A stretch of 64,000 bases of DNA from Microbulbifer guangxiensis (lineage in GTDB: Bacteria; Pseudomonadota; Gammaproteobacteria; Pseudomonadales; Cellvibrionaceae), in contig NZ_JAJSAQ010000004.1 of NCBI RefSeq assembly GCF_021729075.1, positions 62,001 to 126,000 of the forward strand. Direction: 5' to 3'. Position numbers and translations under genes: made by a program. Positions within the stretch are counted from its first letter, which is position 1. The number at the start of each line of letters is the position of its first letter. Shown here one piece after another: positions 45,321 to 54,459 of this stretch. Below the pieces are notes generated by a model. That model was not told where the DNA came from, ran no database searches, and saw only the letters and a list, made by a program, of their open reading frames with translations.

Positions 45321-46595
45321 ATGGAAATTATCAGTCAGTACGGGCATATCTTCCTGATCCTTGCCTGTCTATTCGGATTCTTCATGGCCTGGGGCGTGGG
45401 TGCCAACGATGTCGCCAACGCCATGGGTACCTCGGTGGGGTCCCGCGCCCTGACCATCAAGCAGGCGATCCTGATCGCCATGGTGTTCGAATTTGCCGGG
45501 GCCTACCTGGCCGGCGGTGAGGTGACCTCCACCATCCGCAAGGGCATCATCGACTCGGAGATCTTTTCCGAACAGCCGGAACTTCTGGTCTACGGCATGC
45601 TATCGGCCCTGCTGGCAGCGGGCACCTGGCTGCTGATCGCCAGCATCCTCGGCTGGCCTGTCTCTACCACCCACTCGATCGTCGGCGCCATCGTCGGCTT
45701 CTCTGCGGTCGGCATTTCCGTCGACGCAGTGGCCTGGGGCAAGGTGGGCAGCATCGTCGCCAGCTGGGTGGTGTCCCCGGTGCTCGCCGGGACCATCTCC
45801 TTCCTGCTGTTCCGCAGCGTGCAGCGGTTGATCCTCAATACCGAAGACCCGTTTGCCAACGCCAAGCGCTACATCCCCATTTACATGTTCGCCGTGGGCT
45901 GGATGATCGCCATGGTGACCCTTACCAAGGGCCTGAAACATGTATTCAAGGATGCCAATATCCAGCTGAACTTCCTTCAGGATGCAGGTATCGCCGCCAT
46001 CGCCGGCCTGATCGTGATGGGTATTGGCGTCATGATGCTCAAGCGCATCAAGCGGGATCCCGGCAAGGAGAAGGACAACCGCTTCTACAATGTGGAGCGG
46101 GTATTCGCCATCCTGATGATCTTTACCGCCTGTGCCATGGCTTTTGCCCACGGCTCCAACGACGTGGCCAACGCCGTCGGCCCACTGGCGGCAGTGGTGA
46201 ATACCGTGCAGATGGGCACGGTAGCCGCCAAGGCCACCATGCCGTCCTGGATCCTGCTGCTCGGTGGCCTGGGTATCGTCGTCGGCCTGGCCACCTACGG
46301 CTTCAAGGTGATGGCGACCATCGGTCGCAAGATTACCGAGCTGACACCGAGCCGCGGCTTTGCCGCCGAGCTGGGCGCCGCCGCCACCGTGGTGCTGGCC
46401 TCCGGAACCGGCCTGCCCATTTCCACCACCCACACCCTCGTTGGGGCGGTGCTTGGCGTGGGCCTGGCCCGCGGTATCGGCGCACTCAACCTGCGCATGA
46501 TCACGACCATTGCCGCCTCCTGGGTAGTCACCCTGCCCGCCGGTGCCGGTATCGCCATCCTGTTTTTCTTCTTCTTCAAGGGCATCTTCGGCTAG
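45321..46595 (+). CDS. pit: Inorganic phosphate transporter, Pit family
   Basis: This 424-residue inner-membrane phosphate permease (PiT/SLC20 family) has about ten membrane segments. The two inverted PiT signature repeats are intact: AWGVGANDVANAMGTSVGSR (about 28-47) and AMAFAHGSNDVANAVGPLAA (about 272-291). Each repeat is followed by a motif of its own, GWPVSTTHSIVGAIVGFSAV and GLPISTTHTLVGAVLGVGLA. The hydrophilic loop in the middle (KRIKRDPGKEKDNRF) is cytoplasmic. It is coupled with the DUF47 gene upstream and followed by a strong terminator. Confidence 0.96.
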   Translation: MEIISQYGHIFLILACLFGFFMAWGVGANDVANAMGTSVGSRALTIKQAILIAMVFEFAGAYLAGGEVTSTIRKGIIDSEIFSEQPELLVYGMLSALLAAGTWLLIASILGWPVSTTHSIVGAIVGFSAVGISVDAVAWGKVGSIVASWVVSPVLAGTISFLLFRSVQRLILNTEDPFANAKRYIPIYMFAVGWMIAMVTLTKGLKHVFKDANIQLNFLQDAGIAAIAGLIVMGIGVMMLKRIKRDPGKEKDNRFYNVERVFAILMIFTACAMAFAHGSNDVANAVGPLAAVVNTVQMGTVAAKATMPSWILLLGGLGIVVGLATYGFKVMATIGRKITELTPSRGFAAELGAAATVVLASGTGLPISTTHTLVGAVLGVGLARGIGALNLRMITTIAASWVVTLPAGAGIAILFFFFFKGIFG

Positions 46596-46621
46596 TCGCC
46601 GAGTACCTCGCCCTGTTAAAA

Positions 46622-46650
46622 AGGGGAGCGACGCCAGGCGTCGCTCCCCT
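46622..46650. terminator. Terminator of the DUF47-pit operon
   Basis: A perfect 13-bp stem AGGGGAGCGACGC/GCGTCGCTCCCCT, loop CAG, followed by TTTTTTGTT on the plus strand, 26 bp past the pit stop and just upstream of the PhzF-family gene. Confidence 0.92.
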
Positions 46651-46695
46651 TTTTTGTTGGAACCGGGCGGGCCCGGAGTGTATAGGAAGACAGCC

Positions 46696-47511
46696 ATGCA
46701 ACTGCCCATCTACCAGGCGGACGCTTTCACCAGCCAGACCTTCGGCGGCAACCCGGCGGCACTGGTGCCACTCGAGGCATGGCTCCCGGACGAGCTGTTG
46801 CAACGAATCGCGGCCGAGAACAATCTCTCCGAGACCGCCTTTACGGTAGCGAAGGAGGACGGATTCGAACTGCGCTGGTTTACCCCGGTAGCAGAAGTGC
46901 CGCTATGCGGACATGCCACCCTCGCTGCGGCACACCTGCTGTGGTCCGAGTATGGCTTTGCAGGGGGTGAAATCCGCTTCTTTACCCACAGCGGCCCGCT
47001 GATTGCCCGGCGCACGGGCGACGGGATCGCGCTGGACTTCCCGGCACAGATACCGCGGCCAGTTGAGCTGGAAAAGCACTTTGTTGCACCTTTCGGTATC
47101 GAGCCAGAAGAGGCCCTCGTCGAGGACATGGAAGGCGGCAAGCTGTTGCTGGTGTTTGCCAGTGAACAGCAGATCCGGGACCTGCAACCGGACTTCCGCG
47201 CCGTGGCAAACCTGCCCTACCAGGGCGTCGTCTGCACAGCGGCGGGGAAGGAGTGCGACTTTGTCAGCCGGTTCTTCGCCCCGAATGTCGGCATCGATGA
47301 AGACCCGGTTACCGGCTCTGCCCACACCCTGCTGACGCCGTTGTGGTCGGCGAAGCTGGGCAAGCTCCGTCTGGTCGCCCGGCAGGTCTCGCCCCGCGGA
47401 GGGGATCTGTGCTGCGAGCTGAGAGGGGAGCGGGTTATCCTGGAAGGCAAGGCGGTGACATACCTGCGCGGTGAAATCATTGTCCCGGATTGGGGGCAAT
47501 GTCACCAGTAG
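46696..47511 (+). CDS. PhzF-family isomerase
   Basis: This protein has 271 residues from ATG 46696, with GGAAGA at good spacing; the frame is open upstream into the pit terminator but not coding there. PhzF hallmarks are YQADAFTSQTFGGNPAALVP, the catalytic Glu region AENNLSETAFTV, LRWFTPVAEVPLCGHATLAA, SRFFAPNVGIDEDPVTGSAH and LVARQVSPRGGDL. These proteins form dimers of two DapF-like halves and isomerise various small molecules. No phenazine genes are nearby, so the real substrate is unknown. Its 3' end overlaps the convergent DUF6314 gene by 10 bp. Confidence 0.94.
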   Translation: MQLPIYQADAFTSQTFGGNPAALVPLEAWLPDELLQRIAAENNLSETAFTVAKEDGFELRWFTPVAEVPLCGHATLAAAHLLWSEYGFAGGEIRFFTHSGPLIARRTGDGIALDFPAQIPRPVELEKHFVAPFGIEPEEALVEDMEGGKLLLVFASEQQIRDLQPDFRAVANLPYQGVVCTAAGKECDFVSRFFAPNVGIDEDPVTGSAHTLLTPLWSAKLGKLRLVARQVSPRGGDLCCELRGERVILEGKAVTYLRGEIIVPDWGQCHQ

Positions 47512-47957
47512 TGGTAATGCAGCCGCTCCTCCTTGCGCGGACCGGTAATGGTCCAGATCAGCTCGATTTCACTGCCGTGCAACAGCAGGTCGGCGGCGTA
47601 GGTATCGGCACCGCACAGGTGAGGCGCCACCTGACGCAGGCCCTGTGCCGTCACTGGCGCCAGCTCAAACAACAGCACCGGCTCCTCCCGCCGCTGGTGC
47701 TCCAGCCGCACCCGGTCATCCAGGCGACCCCAGCGATAGCGGTTGCGCATCGACACGGTTCGGCCGTCACTGCGGGTAAACTTTGCGGTTTCATCGAAGA
47801 GCAACAGATCCCCACAGCGGGCTACCGCCACCTGGCCACGGCCGTGGCCGTGCCAGTCGGTCGCGGAGCCCTCCCCGTTACTGGCGGTGAAGCTGAATTC
47901 CGTGATTCGTGCGAGGCGCGACCATAACGCCTCGATGACTTTGTGTTGATCAACCAC
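47502..47957 (-). CDS. DUF6314-like protein
   Basis: This 151-residue protein has no signal peptide or membrane helix. Its layout is an N-terminal WSRLARITEFSFTASN, strands such as LLLFDETAKFTRSDGRTVSM, the conserved NRYRWGRLDD, HLCGADTYAADLLLHGSEIE and the final IWTITGPRKEERLHYHY. It matches the lipocalin-like DUF6314 family (Y-W, H-C-D-Y and W-GP-K signatures). The function is unknown. It is convergent with the PhzF gene and divergent from the EamA gene, 13 bp away. Confidence 0.8.
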   Translation of the reverse strand: MVDQHKVIEALWSRLARITEFSFTASNGEGSATDWHGHGRGQVAVARCGDLLLFDETAKFTRSDGRTVSMRNRYRWGRLDDRVRLEHQRREEPVLLFELAPVTAQGLRQVAPHLCGADTYAADLLLHGSEIELIWTITGPRKEERLHYHYW

Positions 47958-47970
47958 CGGCTAAAGAACC

Positions 47971-48858
47971 ATGTCGCTTCTGATTTTCGTCACTGTGCTC
48001 TGGGCCTTCTCATTCAGCCTGATCGGCGCCTACCTCGCCGGCCAGGTAGACAGCTATTTTGCCGTGCTCACCCGCATCCTGCTGGCGGGGCTGGTGTTTC
48101 TGCCCGTCTTTCGCTGGCGCGGTTGCGACAGCCGCACGGCGCTGGGACTCATGGCCATCGGTGCGGTGCAACTGGGCCTTATGTACCTGTTTTACTACCA
48201 GTCCTTCCTGCTGCTCAGTGTACCCGAGGTGCTGCTGTTCACGATCTTTACCCCGGTCTACATCGCCCTGTTATACGACCTGCTGGAGCGACGCTTTTCA
48301 CCCTGGAACCTGCTGGTCGCCGTGCTCGCAGTTGCCGGCGCGGCAATCATCCGCTGGGATCAGCCAGCGGGCAATTTCTGGCGCGGCTTCCTCGTCGTGC
48401 AGGGTGCCAACCTGTGCTTCGCCGTGGGGCAGGTAGCCTACAAACAGTTTATGCAGCGGCGGCCGGCCCTGCAGGCACACACCGCGTTTGCCTGGTTCTA
48501 TCTGGGGGCCGGAATCGTGGCCCTCTCTGCCTGGCTGCTGATTGGCAAACCGGACTACCCCACAACGCCGGTACAGTGGGCCGTACTGTTGTGGCTGGGG
48601 CTGGTGGCTTCCGGGCTCGGTTACTACCTGTGGAACCAGGGGGCAACCCGGGTCTCGGCAGGGACCCTGGCGGCCATGAACAATGCACTGATTCCCGCAG
48701 GGCTGCTGGTTAATCTGTTAATCTGGAACCGGGACGCGGACCTCTCCCGGCTGGGCCTTGGCGGCGGCATCATCGTGGCCGCCGTACTGGTGAGCGAGTG
48801 GAGGGTGCGGCGCCAAACACACGGGGCTACTCAATCGGCAGGGAAAACTCATGGCTGA
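47971..48858 (+). CDS. EamA/DMT-family membrane transporter
   Basis: This 295-residue protein has ten predicted membrane segments in two five-helix EamA repeats. The first repeat has SLLIFVTVLWAFSFSLIGAY and RILLAGLVFLPVFRWRG, with VLLFTIFTPVYIALLYDLLE closing the fourth helix. The second repeat has WLGLVASGLGYYLWNQGATR and TLAAMNNALIPAGLLVNLLI. The substrate is likely a metabolite or amino acid exported from the cell, but the family is too diverse to be specific. Its stop overlaps the argE start by 8 bp, so expression is coupled to arginine synthesis. Confidence 0.92.
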   Translation: MSLLIFVTVLWAFSFSLIGAYLAGQVDSYFAVLTRILLAGLVFLPVFRWRGCDSRTALGLMAIGAVQLGLMYLFYYQSFLLLSVPEVLLFTIFTPVYIALLYDLLERRFSPWNLLVAVLAVAGAAIIRWDQPAGNFWRGFLVVQGANLCFAVGQVAYKQFMQRRPALQAHTAFAWFYLGAGIVALSAWLLIGKPDYPTTPVQWAVLLWLGLVASGLGYYLWNQGATRVSAGTLAAMNNALIPAGLLVNLLIWNRDADLSRLGLGGGIIVAAVLVSEWRVRRQTHGATQSAGKTHG

Positions 48859-50011
48859 CACGCTTCCGGATCTCAAGCAGCAGCTGGCACAACTGGTGGC
48901 GAGCCCCAGCATCAGCGCCACCGACCCGAAACTGGATATGGGCAACCGGGGCGTTGTGGAGTTGCTGGCGGCCTGGCTGGAGACCCTCGGTTTCAACGTT
49001 GAGCTGATGCCGCTGCCGGACCAGCCCCACAAGGCGAATATGATCGCCACCCTGTCTGGCGGAGGCCCCGGCGACGGCGGGCTGGTGCTGGCCGGCCATA
49101 CCGATACCGTGCCCTACGATGAGGGGCGCTGGCAGTCGGATCCTTTCAAGCTGGACGACCGCGACAACCGGTTCTACGGTCTCGGCAGCACGGACATGAA
49201 GGGGTTCTTTCCCATTGCCATCGAGGCCGCCAGGGCGTTTACCGGTAAACCGTTGCAGCAGCCGCTGATCATTCTCGCCACCGCCGATGAGGAAACCTCC
49301 ATGGACGGTGCCCGCGCCCTGGTGGAAGCCGGCCGGCCCCACGGTCGCTACGCCGTGATTGGCGAACCTACCGGTCTCAGGCCCATCCACATGCACAAGG
49401 GCATGATGATGGAGGCGGTGCGTATCACCGGTAAAACCGGCCACTCCTCCAACCCCGCGCTCGGGGCCAACGCCCTGGAAGCCATGCATGCTGCCATCGC
49501 GACCCTCCTGCGGGTTCGTGCGGAATGGCAGGCGCAATACCGGAACCCCGGCTTCGCCGTGCCGGTGCCCACCATGAACCTTGGCTGCATCCACGGTGGT
49601 GACAACCCCAATCGCATCTGCGGGCATACGGAGCTCCAGTTCGACGTGCGCCCGCTGCCCGGCATGCCGCTCGAGGAACTGCGGGCGGAACTGGACCGGA
49701 GACTGCATGCAGCGGTACAGGATGAAAAAATTTCGCTGGAATACGGTCCCATTTTTCGCGGCACGGAAGCGTTCGCTCAGGACAGGACCTCGGAGCTGGT
49801 CAGGGTGGCCGAGAAGCTGACCGGACACAGTGCCGAGAGCGTCGCTTTCGCCACCGAGGCTCCCTATTTCAAGAGCATGGGTATGGATACCATCGTGCTG
49901 GGACCGGGGGATATTGATCAGGCACACCAACCGGACGAGTACCTTGGCCAGGAGCGCATCGGGCCGATGGTAGAGGTGCTGCGGGGCCTGATTGCCCGGT
50001 TCTGCATGTAA
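48851..50011 (+). CDS. argE: Acetylornithine deacetylase
   Basis: This 386-residue cytosolic M20 metalloenzyme releases ornithine from N-acetylornithine. Metal ligands and motifs are visible: LVLAGHTDTVPYDEGRWQSD, LGSTDMKGFFPIAIEAA, ATADEETSMDGARAL and VIGEPTGLRPIHMHKG. The dimerisation domain follows (TGKTGHSSNPALGANALEAM), then the C-terminal EAPYFKSMGMDTIVLGPGDI and DQAHQPDEYL. Length fits E. coli ArgE (383). It is translated from within the end of the EamA gene and lies 214 bp upstream of argA on the same strand. Confidence 0.95.
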   Translation: MADTLPDLKQQLAQLVASPSISATDPKLDMGNRGVVELLAAWLETLGFNVELMPLPDQPHKANMIATLSGGGPGDGGLVLAGHTDTVPYDEGRWQSDPFKLDDRDNRFYGLGSTDMKGFFPIAIEAARAFTGKPLQQPLIILATADEETSMDGARALVEAGRPHGRYAVIGEPTGLRPIHMHKGMMMEAVRITGKTGHSSNPALGANALEAMHAAIATLLRVRAEWQAQYRNPGFAVPVPTMNLGCIHGGDNPNRICGHTELQFDVRPLPGMPLEELRAELDRRLHAAVQDEKISLEYGPIFRGTEAFAQDRTSELVRVAEKLTGHSAESVAFATEAPYFKSMGMDTIVLGPGDIDQAHQPDEYLGQERIGPMVEVLRGLIARFCM

Positions 50012-50225
50012 TCCGGCGCTCACAACGATTCAGGCAGAAAGCGTACAAAGGTCTCCCTGTAGCAACCCGTCATGCCGGAGCTGTTGTCGCTGTCCTTTTT
50101 CATTGCTGCGGTAATCCGGGGGCACCGGTCTGGCACCTGATCCAGGGCTGAACCACTCACAGGAGCGCCCTGGCCCGGAAGTGCGGTATATTCCAGTACC
50201 CAGCGAAAATACGGATAGTGACCGA

Positions 50226-51530
50226 GTGAGCGACAGTAAAGCCCCGTTACATTGGTTCCGCCACGCTGCGCCCTATATCAACGACCTGCGCAGCCGCACG
50301 CTGGTCATCGCCATCCCCGGTGATGCCCTGGAACACACCAATTTCCGCAGCCTGATCCACGATATGGCGCTGCTGGCGAGCCTCGGTGTGCGCCTGGTGG
50401 TCGTCCACGGTGCGCGGCCACAGGTATGTCGCGCGCTCGAGCAGCGAAACTTGCCACAGCGTTTCCACGGCACCAATCGTGTGACCGATCGTGAAACCCT
50501 TGAAATCATCAAGGCGGCAGTGGGCAAGTTGCGCTTTGATATTGAGGCCGCGTTTTCCCAGGGGCTGCCGGATTCCCCCATGGCCCGCTCTGCACTCAAG
50601 GTGGTGTCGGGAAATTTTGTCACTGCAAGGCCGATCGGCATCCTGGACGGTATCGATTTGGGCTGGACCGGCACGGTCCGCCGCATGGAAGTGAACACTA
50701 TCCGCCACACCCTGGACCAAGGCGGTTTGGTTCTGCTCTCTCCACTGGGCACCTCGCTTACCGGGGAGCTGTTCAATCTCAACTATCTGGACCTGGCTGC
50801 CGAAGCTGCACACACCCTGCAGGCGGAGAAGCTGGTGATCTTCCGCGAGTCGCCCCAGTTACTGGTGAATGACAGGCCGGTTCAGGAGCTGAGCCTGGTG
50901 CAGGCGGAGCAGGCCACCGCCCGCACCGACAGCGATGCCCTGCGCTGCGCTATCCGAGCCTGCAATGCCGGCACCCCGCGTACTCATCTGTTGAGTTACG
51001 CCCAGGACGGTGCCCTGGTACAGGAGCTGTTCAGTCGCGAAGGTACCGGAACCATGATCTATCGCGACAGCTATGAGGTGGTGCGCCGGGCCCGGATCAC
51101 TGATGTCGGCGGCATTCTCGGGCTCATCCGCCCGCTGGAGAAACAGGGCATTCTGGTGCGCCGTTCGCGGGAGAAACTCGAGGCGGAGATCGAACATTTC
51201 ACTCTTGTGGAAGTGGATGGGACACCGGTTGCCTGCGCCGCCCTGTATCCTATCGCGGATGAGAGTGGAGCGACCGTCGCAGCGGAGATCGCCTGCGTGG
51301 CCATCCACCCGGATTTCCGTGGCGGTGGCCGCGGGGCCAAGCTGTTGCACCACCTGGAGCGGCAGGCGGCGGTACTGGATATCGATGAGCTATACGTTCT
51401 CACCACCCAGGCAGAACACTGGTTTATCGAGCGGGGATTCGAACAGGTAGAGGTGTGTAAACTCCCGGCAGCTCGCCAGTCGCTCTACAACATTCAACGC
51501 AATTCGCGCGTTTTGCGCAAAGCCCTCTAA
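50226..51530 (+). CDS. argA: N-acetylglutamate synthase (amino-acid N-acetyltransferase)
   Basis: This protein has 434 residues if started at GTG 50226, which places HWFRHAAPYINDLRSRT near the N-terminus as in Pseudomonas ArgA. An upstream GTG at 50181 adds 15 residues and neither has a good ribosome site. The N-terminal amino-acid-kinase-like domain (about 1-290) binds arginine for feedback control: VVHGARPQVCRALEQR, VKVVSGNFVTARPIG-type strand and LSPLGTSLTGELFNLNYLD. The C-terminal GNAT domain has IACVAIHPDFRGGGRGAKLL. It carries out the first step of arginine synthesis. Confidence 0.94.
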   Translation: MSDSKAPLHWFRHAAPYINDLRSRTLVIAIPGDALEHTNFRSLIHDMALLASLGVRLVVVHGARPQVCRALEQRNLPQRFHGTNRVTDRETLEIIKAAVGKLRFDIEAAFSQGLPDSPMARSALKVVSGNFVTARPIGILDGIDLGWTGTVRRMEVNTIRHTLDQGGLVLLSPLGTSLTGELFNLNYLDLAAEAAHTLQAEKLVIFRESPQLLVNDRPVQELSLVQAEQATARTDSDALRCAIRACNAGTPRTHLLSYAQDGALVQELFSREGTGTMIYRDSYEVVRRARITDVGGILGLIRPLEKQGILVRRSREKLEAEIEHFTLVEVDGTPVACAALYPIADESGATVAAEIACVAIHPDFRGGGRGAKLLHHLERQAAVLDIDELYVLTTQAEHWFIERGFEQVEVCKLPAARQSLYNIQRNSRVLRKAL

Positions 51531-51678
51531 GCGGCAAATCCCTTGCGCCACATCCGCTGAAACAAAATGACCATCCTAAAATAACCTCTGACCGACCGCC
51601 TGCACGGGAATCCATCCCGAATACGGCGTTTTTTTGTTAAGCTGGCGCTCCGATTTAACAATTCAGCCGGAAGGTTTT

Positions 51679-53514
51679 ATGCCCGCTTACCGATCCCGTA
51701 CCTCGACAGCCGGCCGCAATATGGCCGGCGCCCGTGCCCTCTGGCGGGCCACGGGAATGAAGGACGATGATTTCCAGAAACCCATTATCGCCGTTGCCAA
51801 CTCCTTTACCCAGTTCGTACCCGGACATGTGCACCTGAAAGATATGGGGCAGCTGGTGGCCCGGGAGATCGAACGCGCGGGCGGCGTGGCCAAGGAATTC
51901 AATACCATCGCGGTGGATGACGGCATCGCCATGGGCCATGACGGCATGCTCTACAGCCTGCCCAGCCGCGAGATCATTGCCGACTCCGTGGAGTACATGG
52001 TCAACGCCCACTGTGCCGATGCACTGGTGTGCATTTCAAACTGCGACAAAATCACTCCGGGGATGCTGATGGCGGCCATGCGGCTCGATATCCCCGTTAT
52101 CTTTGTTTCCGGCGGGCCGATGGAAGCGGGCAAAACCAAACTTGCCGATCACAAACTGGACCTGGTGGATGCAATGGTCATCGCCGCCACCGACTCCGCC
52201 AGCGATGAGGAAGTGGCCGAATATGAGCGTTCCGCGTGCCCGACCTGCGGCTCTTGCTCCGGCATGTTCACCGCCAACTCCATGAACTGCCTGACCGAAG
52301 CACTGGGCCTCTCCCTGCCCGGCAACGGCACAATGCTGGCGACCCACGCCGACCGGGAGCAGTTGTTCCTGCGCGCGGGCCGTGAAATTGTGGCGCTGGC
52401 AAAACGCTTTTATGAACAGGATGACGAGACCGCGCTGCCGCGCACCATCGCCAACCGCGCGGCCTTCGAGAATGCCATGGCCCTAGATATCGCCATGGGC
52501 GGCTCCACTAACACGATCCTCCACCTGCTGGCGGCAGCACAGGAGGGCGAAATCAATTTCGATCTCGCCGATATCGACCGGCTCTCGCGCAAGGTTCCAC
52601 AGCTGTGCAAGGTGGCGCCCAACACGCAGAAATACCACATCGAGGATGTGCACCGCGCCGGCGGGGTCATGGCGATCCTGGGTGAACTGGAAGCGGCAGG
52701 GCTGATCGACGCCTCACTGCCGACAGTGCACAGTGACTCCATGAAAAGTGCTTTGCAGCAGTGGGATATCCGTCGTACCGACGACGCAGGCGTACACGAG
52801 TTCTATCGTGCAGGGCCGGCCGGCATCCCTACCCAGACTGCGTTCAGCCAGAGCTGTCGCTGGTCCAGCCTGGACGGCGATCGCCGCAGCGGCTGTATCC
52901 GCTCGGCAGAACATGCATACTCCAGCGAGGGCGGTCTGGCAGTGCTGTTCGGCAATCTGGCTCCCGGCGGCTGTGTCGTGAAGACCTCAGGCGTCGATGA
53001 AGCACTGTGGAAATTCGAGGGGCCAGCCCACATCGTGGAGAGCCAGGAGACGGCTGTGCGCAACATCCTCGACGGCAAAGTGCAGGCGGGTGAAGCAGTC
53101 ATCGTCCGCTACGAAGGACCCAAAGGCGGCCCTGGTATGCAGGAAATGCTTTACCCCACCAGCTACCTCAAATCCAAAGGCCTCGGGCAATCCTGCGCAC
53201 TGATCACTGACGGGCGCTTTTCCGGAGGCACTTCCGGGCTATCCATCGGCCACGTGTCTCCCGAGGCGGCCGCCGGAGGGAATATTGCCCTGGTGCAAAA
53301 CGGCGATCCCATTCGTATCGACATACCCGCGCGCACCATTGAAGTTCTCTTGTCCGACGAAGAGCTGCAGCAACGCCGTGACGCCATGGTGAGCCGGGGC
53401 AGCAATGCATGGCAACCCGAGGAACAGCGCCCACGCAAGGTCAGCACCGCCCTGAAGGCCTACGCCATGCTTGCCACCAGTGCGGATCGCGGTGCGATCA
53501 GGGATCTCGGCTAG
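51679..53514 (+). CDS. ilvD: Dihydroxy-acid dehydratase
   Basis: This protein has 611 residues from ATG 51679, which has GGAAGG close upstream; the frame continues to an upstream ATG at 51634 without conservation. The iron-sulphur and metal ligands are in [40 protein letters not shown] and [44 protein letters not shown] and [20 protein letters not shown] complete the family signatures. It makes the 2-oxo acids for isoleucine and valine, upstream of the ilvE step. The length equals E. coli IlvD (616). Confidence 0.97.
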   Translation: MPAYRSRTSTAGRNMAGARALWRATGMKDDDFQKPIIAVANSFTQFVPGHVHLKDMGQLVAREIERAGGVAKEFNTIAVDDGIAMGHDGMLYSLPSREIIADSVEYMVNAHCADALVCISNCDKITPGMLMAAMRLDIPVIFVSGGPMEAGKTKLADHKLDLVDAMVIAATDSASDEEVAEYERSACPTCGSCSGMFTANSMNCLTEALGLSLPGNGTMLATHADREQLFLRAGREIVALAKRFYEQDDETALPRTIANRAAFENAMALDIAMGGSTNTILHLLAAAQEGEINFDLADIDRLSRKVPQLCKVAPNTQKYHIEDVHRAGGVMAILGELEAAGLIDASLPTVHSDSMKSALQQWDIRRTDDAGVHEFYRAGPAGIPTQTAFSQSCRWSSLDGDRRSGCIRSAEHAYSSEGGLAVLFGNLAPGGCVVKTSGVDEALWKFEGPAHIVESQETAVRNILDGKVQAGEAVIVRYEGPKGGPGMQEMLYPTSYLKSKGLGQSCALITDGRFSGGTSGLSIGHVSPEAAAGGNIALVQNGDPIRIDIPARTIEVLLSDEELQQRRDAMVSRGSNAWQPEEQRPRKVSTALKAYAMLATSADRGAIRDLG

Positions 53515-53542
53515 ACCAACCGCTTGTACATCCAGATGTGAG

Positions 53543-53565
53543 CAGGCGGTGCTGGGCACCGCCTG
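53543..53565. terminator. Hairpin between ilvD and the second tonB
   Basis: A 9-bp stem CAGGCGGTG/CACCGCCTG with loop CTGGG, 28 bp past the ilvD stop and 15 bp past the convergent tonB stop. Only a short TTTGA follows, so termination may be weak. Confidence 0.55.
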
Positions 53566-53580
53566 TTTGACCACTGCCCC

Positions 53581-54231
53581 TCAGTTGGCCAGCTTGAAAC
53601 GAATCCGATTGCGCACACCATGTCGCACAACCGGCTTGCCATCTTCCAGTTGCGGCCGGTATTTGAATCGCGCCACCGCAGCGACCGCAGCGCGATTGAA
53701 AATCTCGGTCGGGTTCCCAGCACTGTCGTAACCACCGACAACCACAGGATCGAGAACGTTGCCGGCCAGCCCGATACTGAATTCCACTACAACGTAGCCC
53801 TCGATGCCACGGCGCAGCGCTGTTGCCGGATAACGGGGAGCGGGCTTGAAGATCGGCACCGGACCACTGTTTTCAAGGATCGGACCGCGGACCTCATTGC
53901 CGGGGGCCGGCGGTGTGATCACCAGAATCGTCTTGCCGGGATCGACTTCCGTCCGTGTCCTGGGTGGTAACGGCTGGGGTTCCGGAGCCACCACCCGCTC
54001 CGGCGGCTGGAATTTCTGCACCGTCGGCTGCAGCTCCGGCAGGTGGATATTCTCGACCCTCGGAAACTGCTCAGGAGTGGGGGCTCTGTATTCCATCGCA
54101 ATCAGCCGACTCATGAGCAGGATCAGCAACAGCGTGACCAGGGCCGCCAGGCCCCAGCTTTGCAGGGTGCGAAGGAAGTTTTGGTTCAGGGTATACGCAG
54201 TGGTTGGATTCAGCGGATAAGCTCTGTCCAT
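53581..54231 (-). CDS. tonB: Energy transducer TonB (second copy)
   Basis: This protein has 216 residues from ATG 54231, with GAGG 9 bases upstream. One N-terminal membrane anchor is present (SWGLAALVTLLLILLMSRLI, about 27-46). A periplasmic linker with proline and glutamate follows (PPERVVAPEPQPLPPR). The TonB C-terminal domain has PAPRYPATALRRGIEGYVVV, GYDSAGNPTEIFNRAAV and AVARFKYRPQLEDGKPV. It lies downstream of the TPR gene but behind that operon's terminator, so it is probably expressed separately. It could serve a different set of receptors. Confidence 0.93.
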   Translation of the reverse strand: MDRAYPLNPTTAYTLNQNFLRTLQSWGLAALVTLLLILLMSRLIAMEYRAPTPEQFPRVENIHLPELQPTVQKFQPPERVVAPEPQPLPPRTRTEVDPGKTILVITPPAPGNEVRGPILENSGPVPIFKPAPRYPATALRRGIEGYVVVEFSIGLAGNVLDPVVVGGYDSAGNPTEIFNRAAVAAVARFKYRPQLEDGKPVVRHGVRNRIRFKLAN

Positions 54232-54413
54232 AACACCATTCCTCATTGTTATTGGGGTGTCATTAGTGGCAGCCCGTGCTGCCATCGTTGGAAAAGCTGA
54301 TCAGCTACTTAACTAATTAGTCGAAAATGGCGCTTTTGCAAATTATTCGCAATTGGAAGGCTGCTTTTTCGCCAGCAGCACAGCGCCAACTCGCATCCTG
54401 CGCACAAACAAAA

Positions 54414-54436
54414 AAGGCCGCACGATGTGCGGCCTT
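54414..54436 (-). terminator. Terminator of the DUF3450-ttpC-exbBD-tonB-TPR operon
   Basis: A perfect 10-bp stem AAGGCCGCAC/GTGCGGCCTT, loop GAT, followed by TTTTTTGTTTG on the minus strand, 24 bp past the TPR gene stop. Confidence 0.9.
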
Positions 54437-54459
54437 TTCGGCGGTGAAGTATCCGGCAA

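Noticed and set aside
53514..54300. Possible frameshifted or duplicated end of the TonB operon
   Set aside because: The second tonB is intact, with its own start, anchor and C-terminal domain, and is separated by a strong terminator, so it is a real second gene rather than a broken copy.
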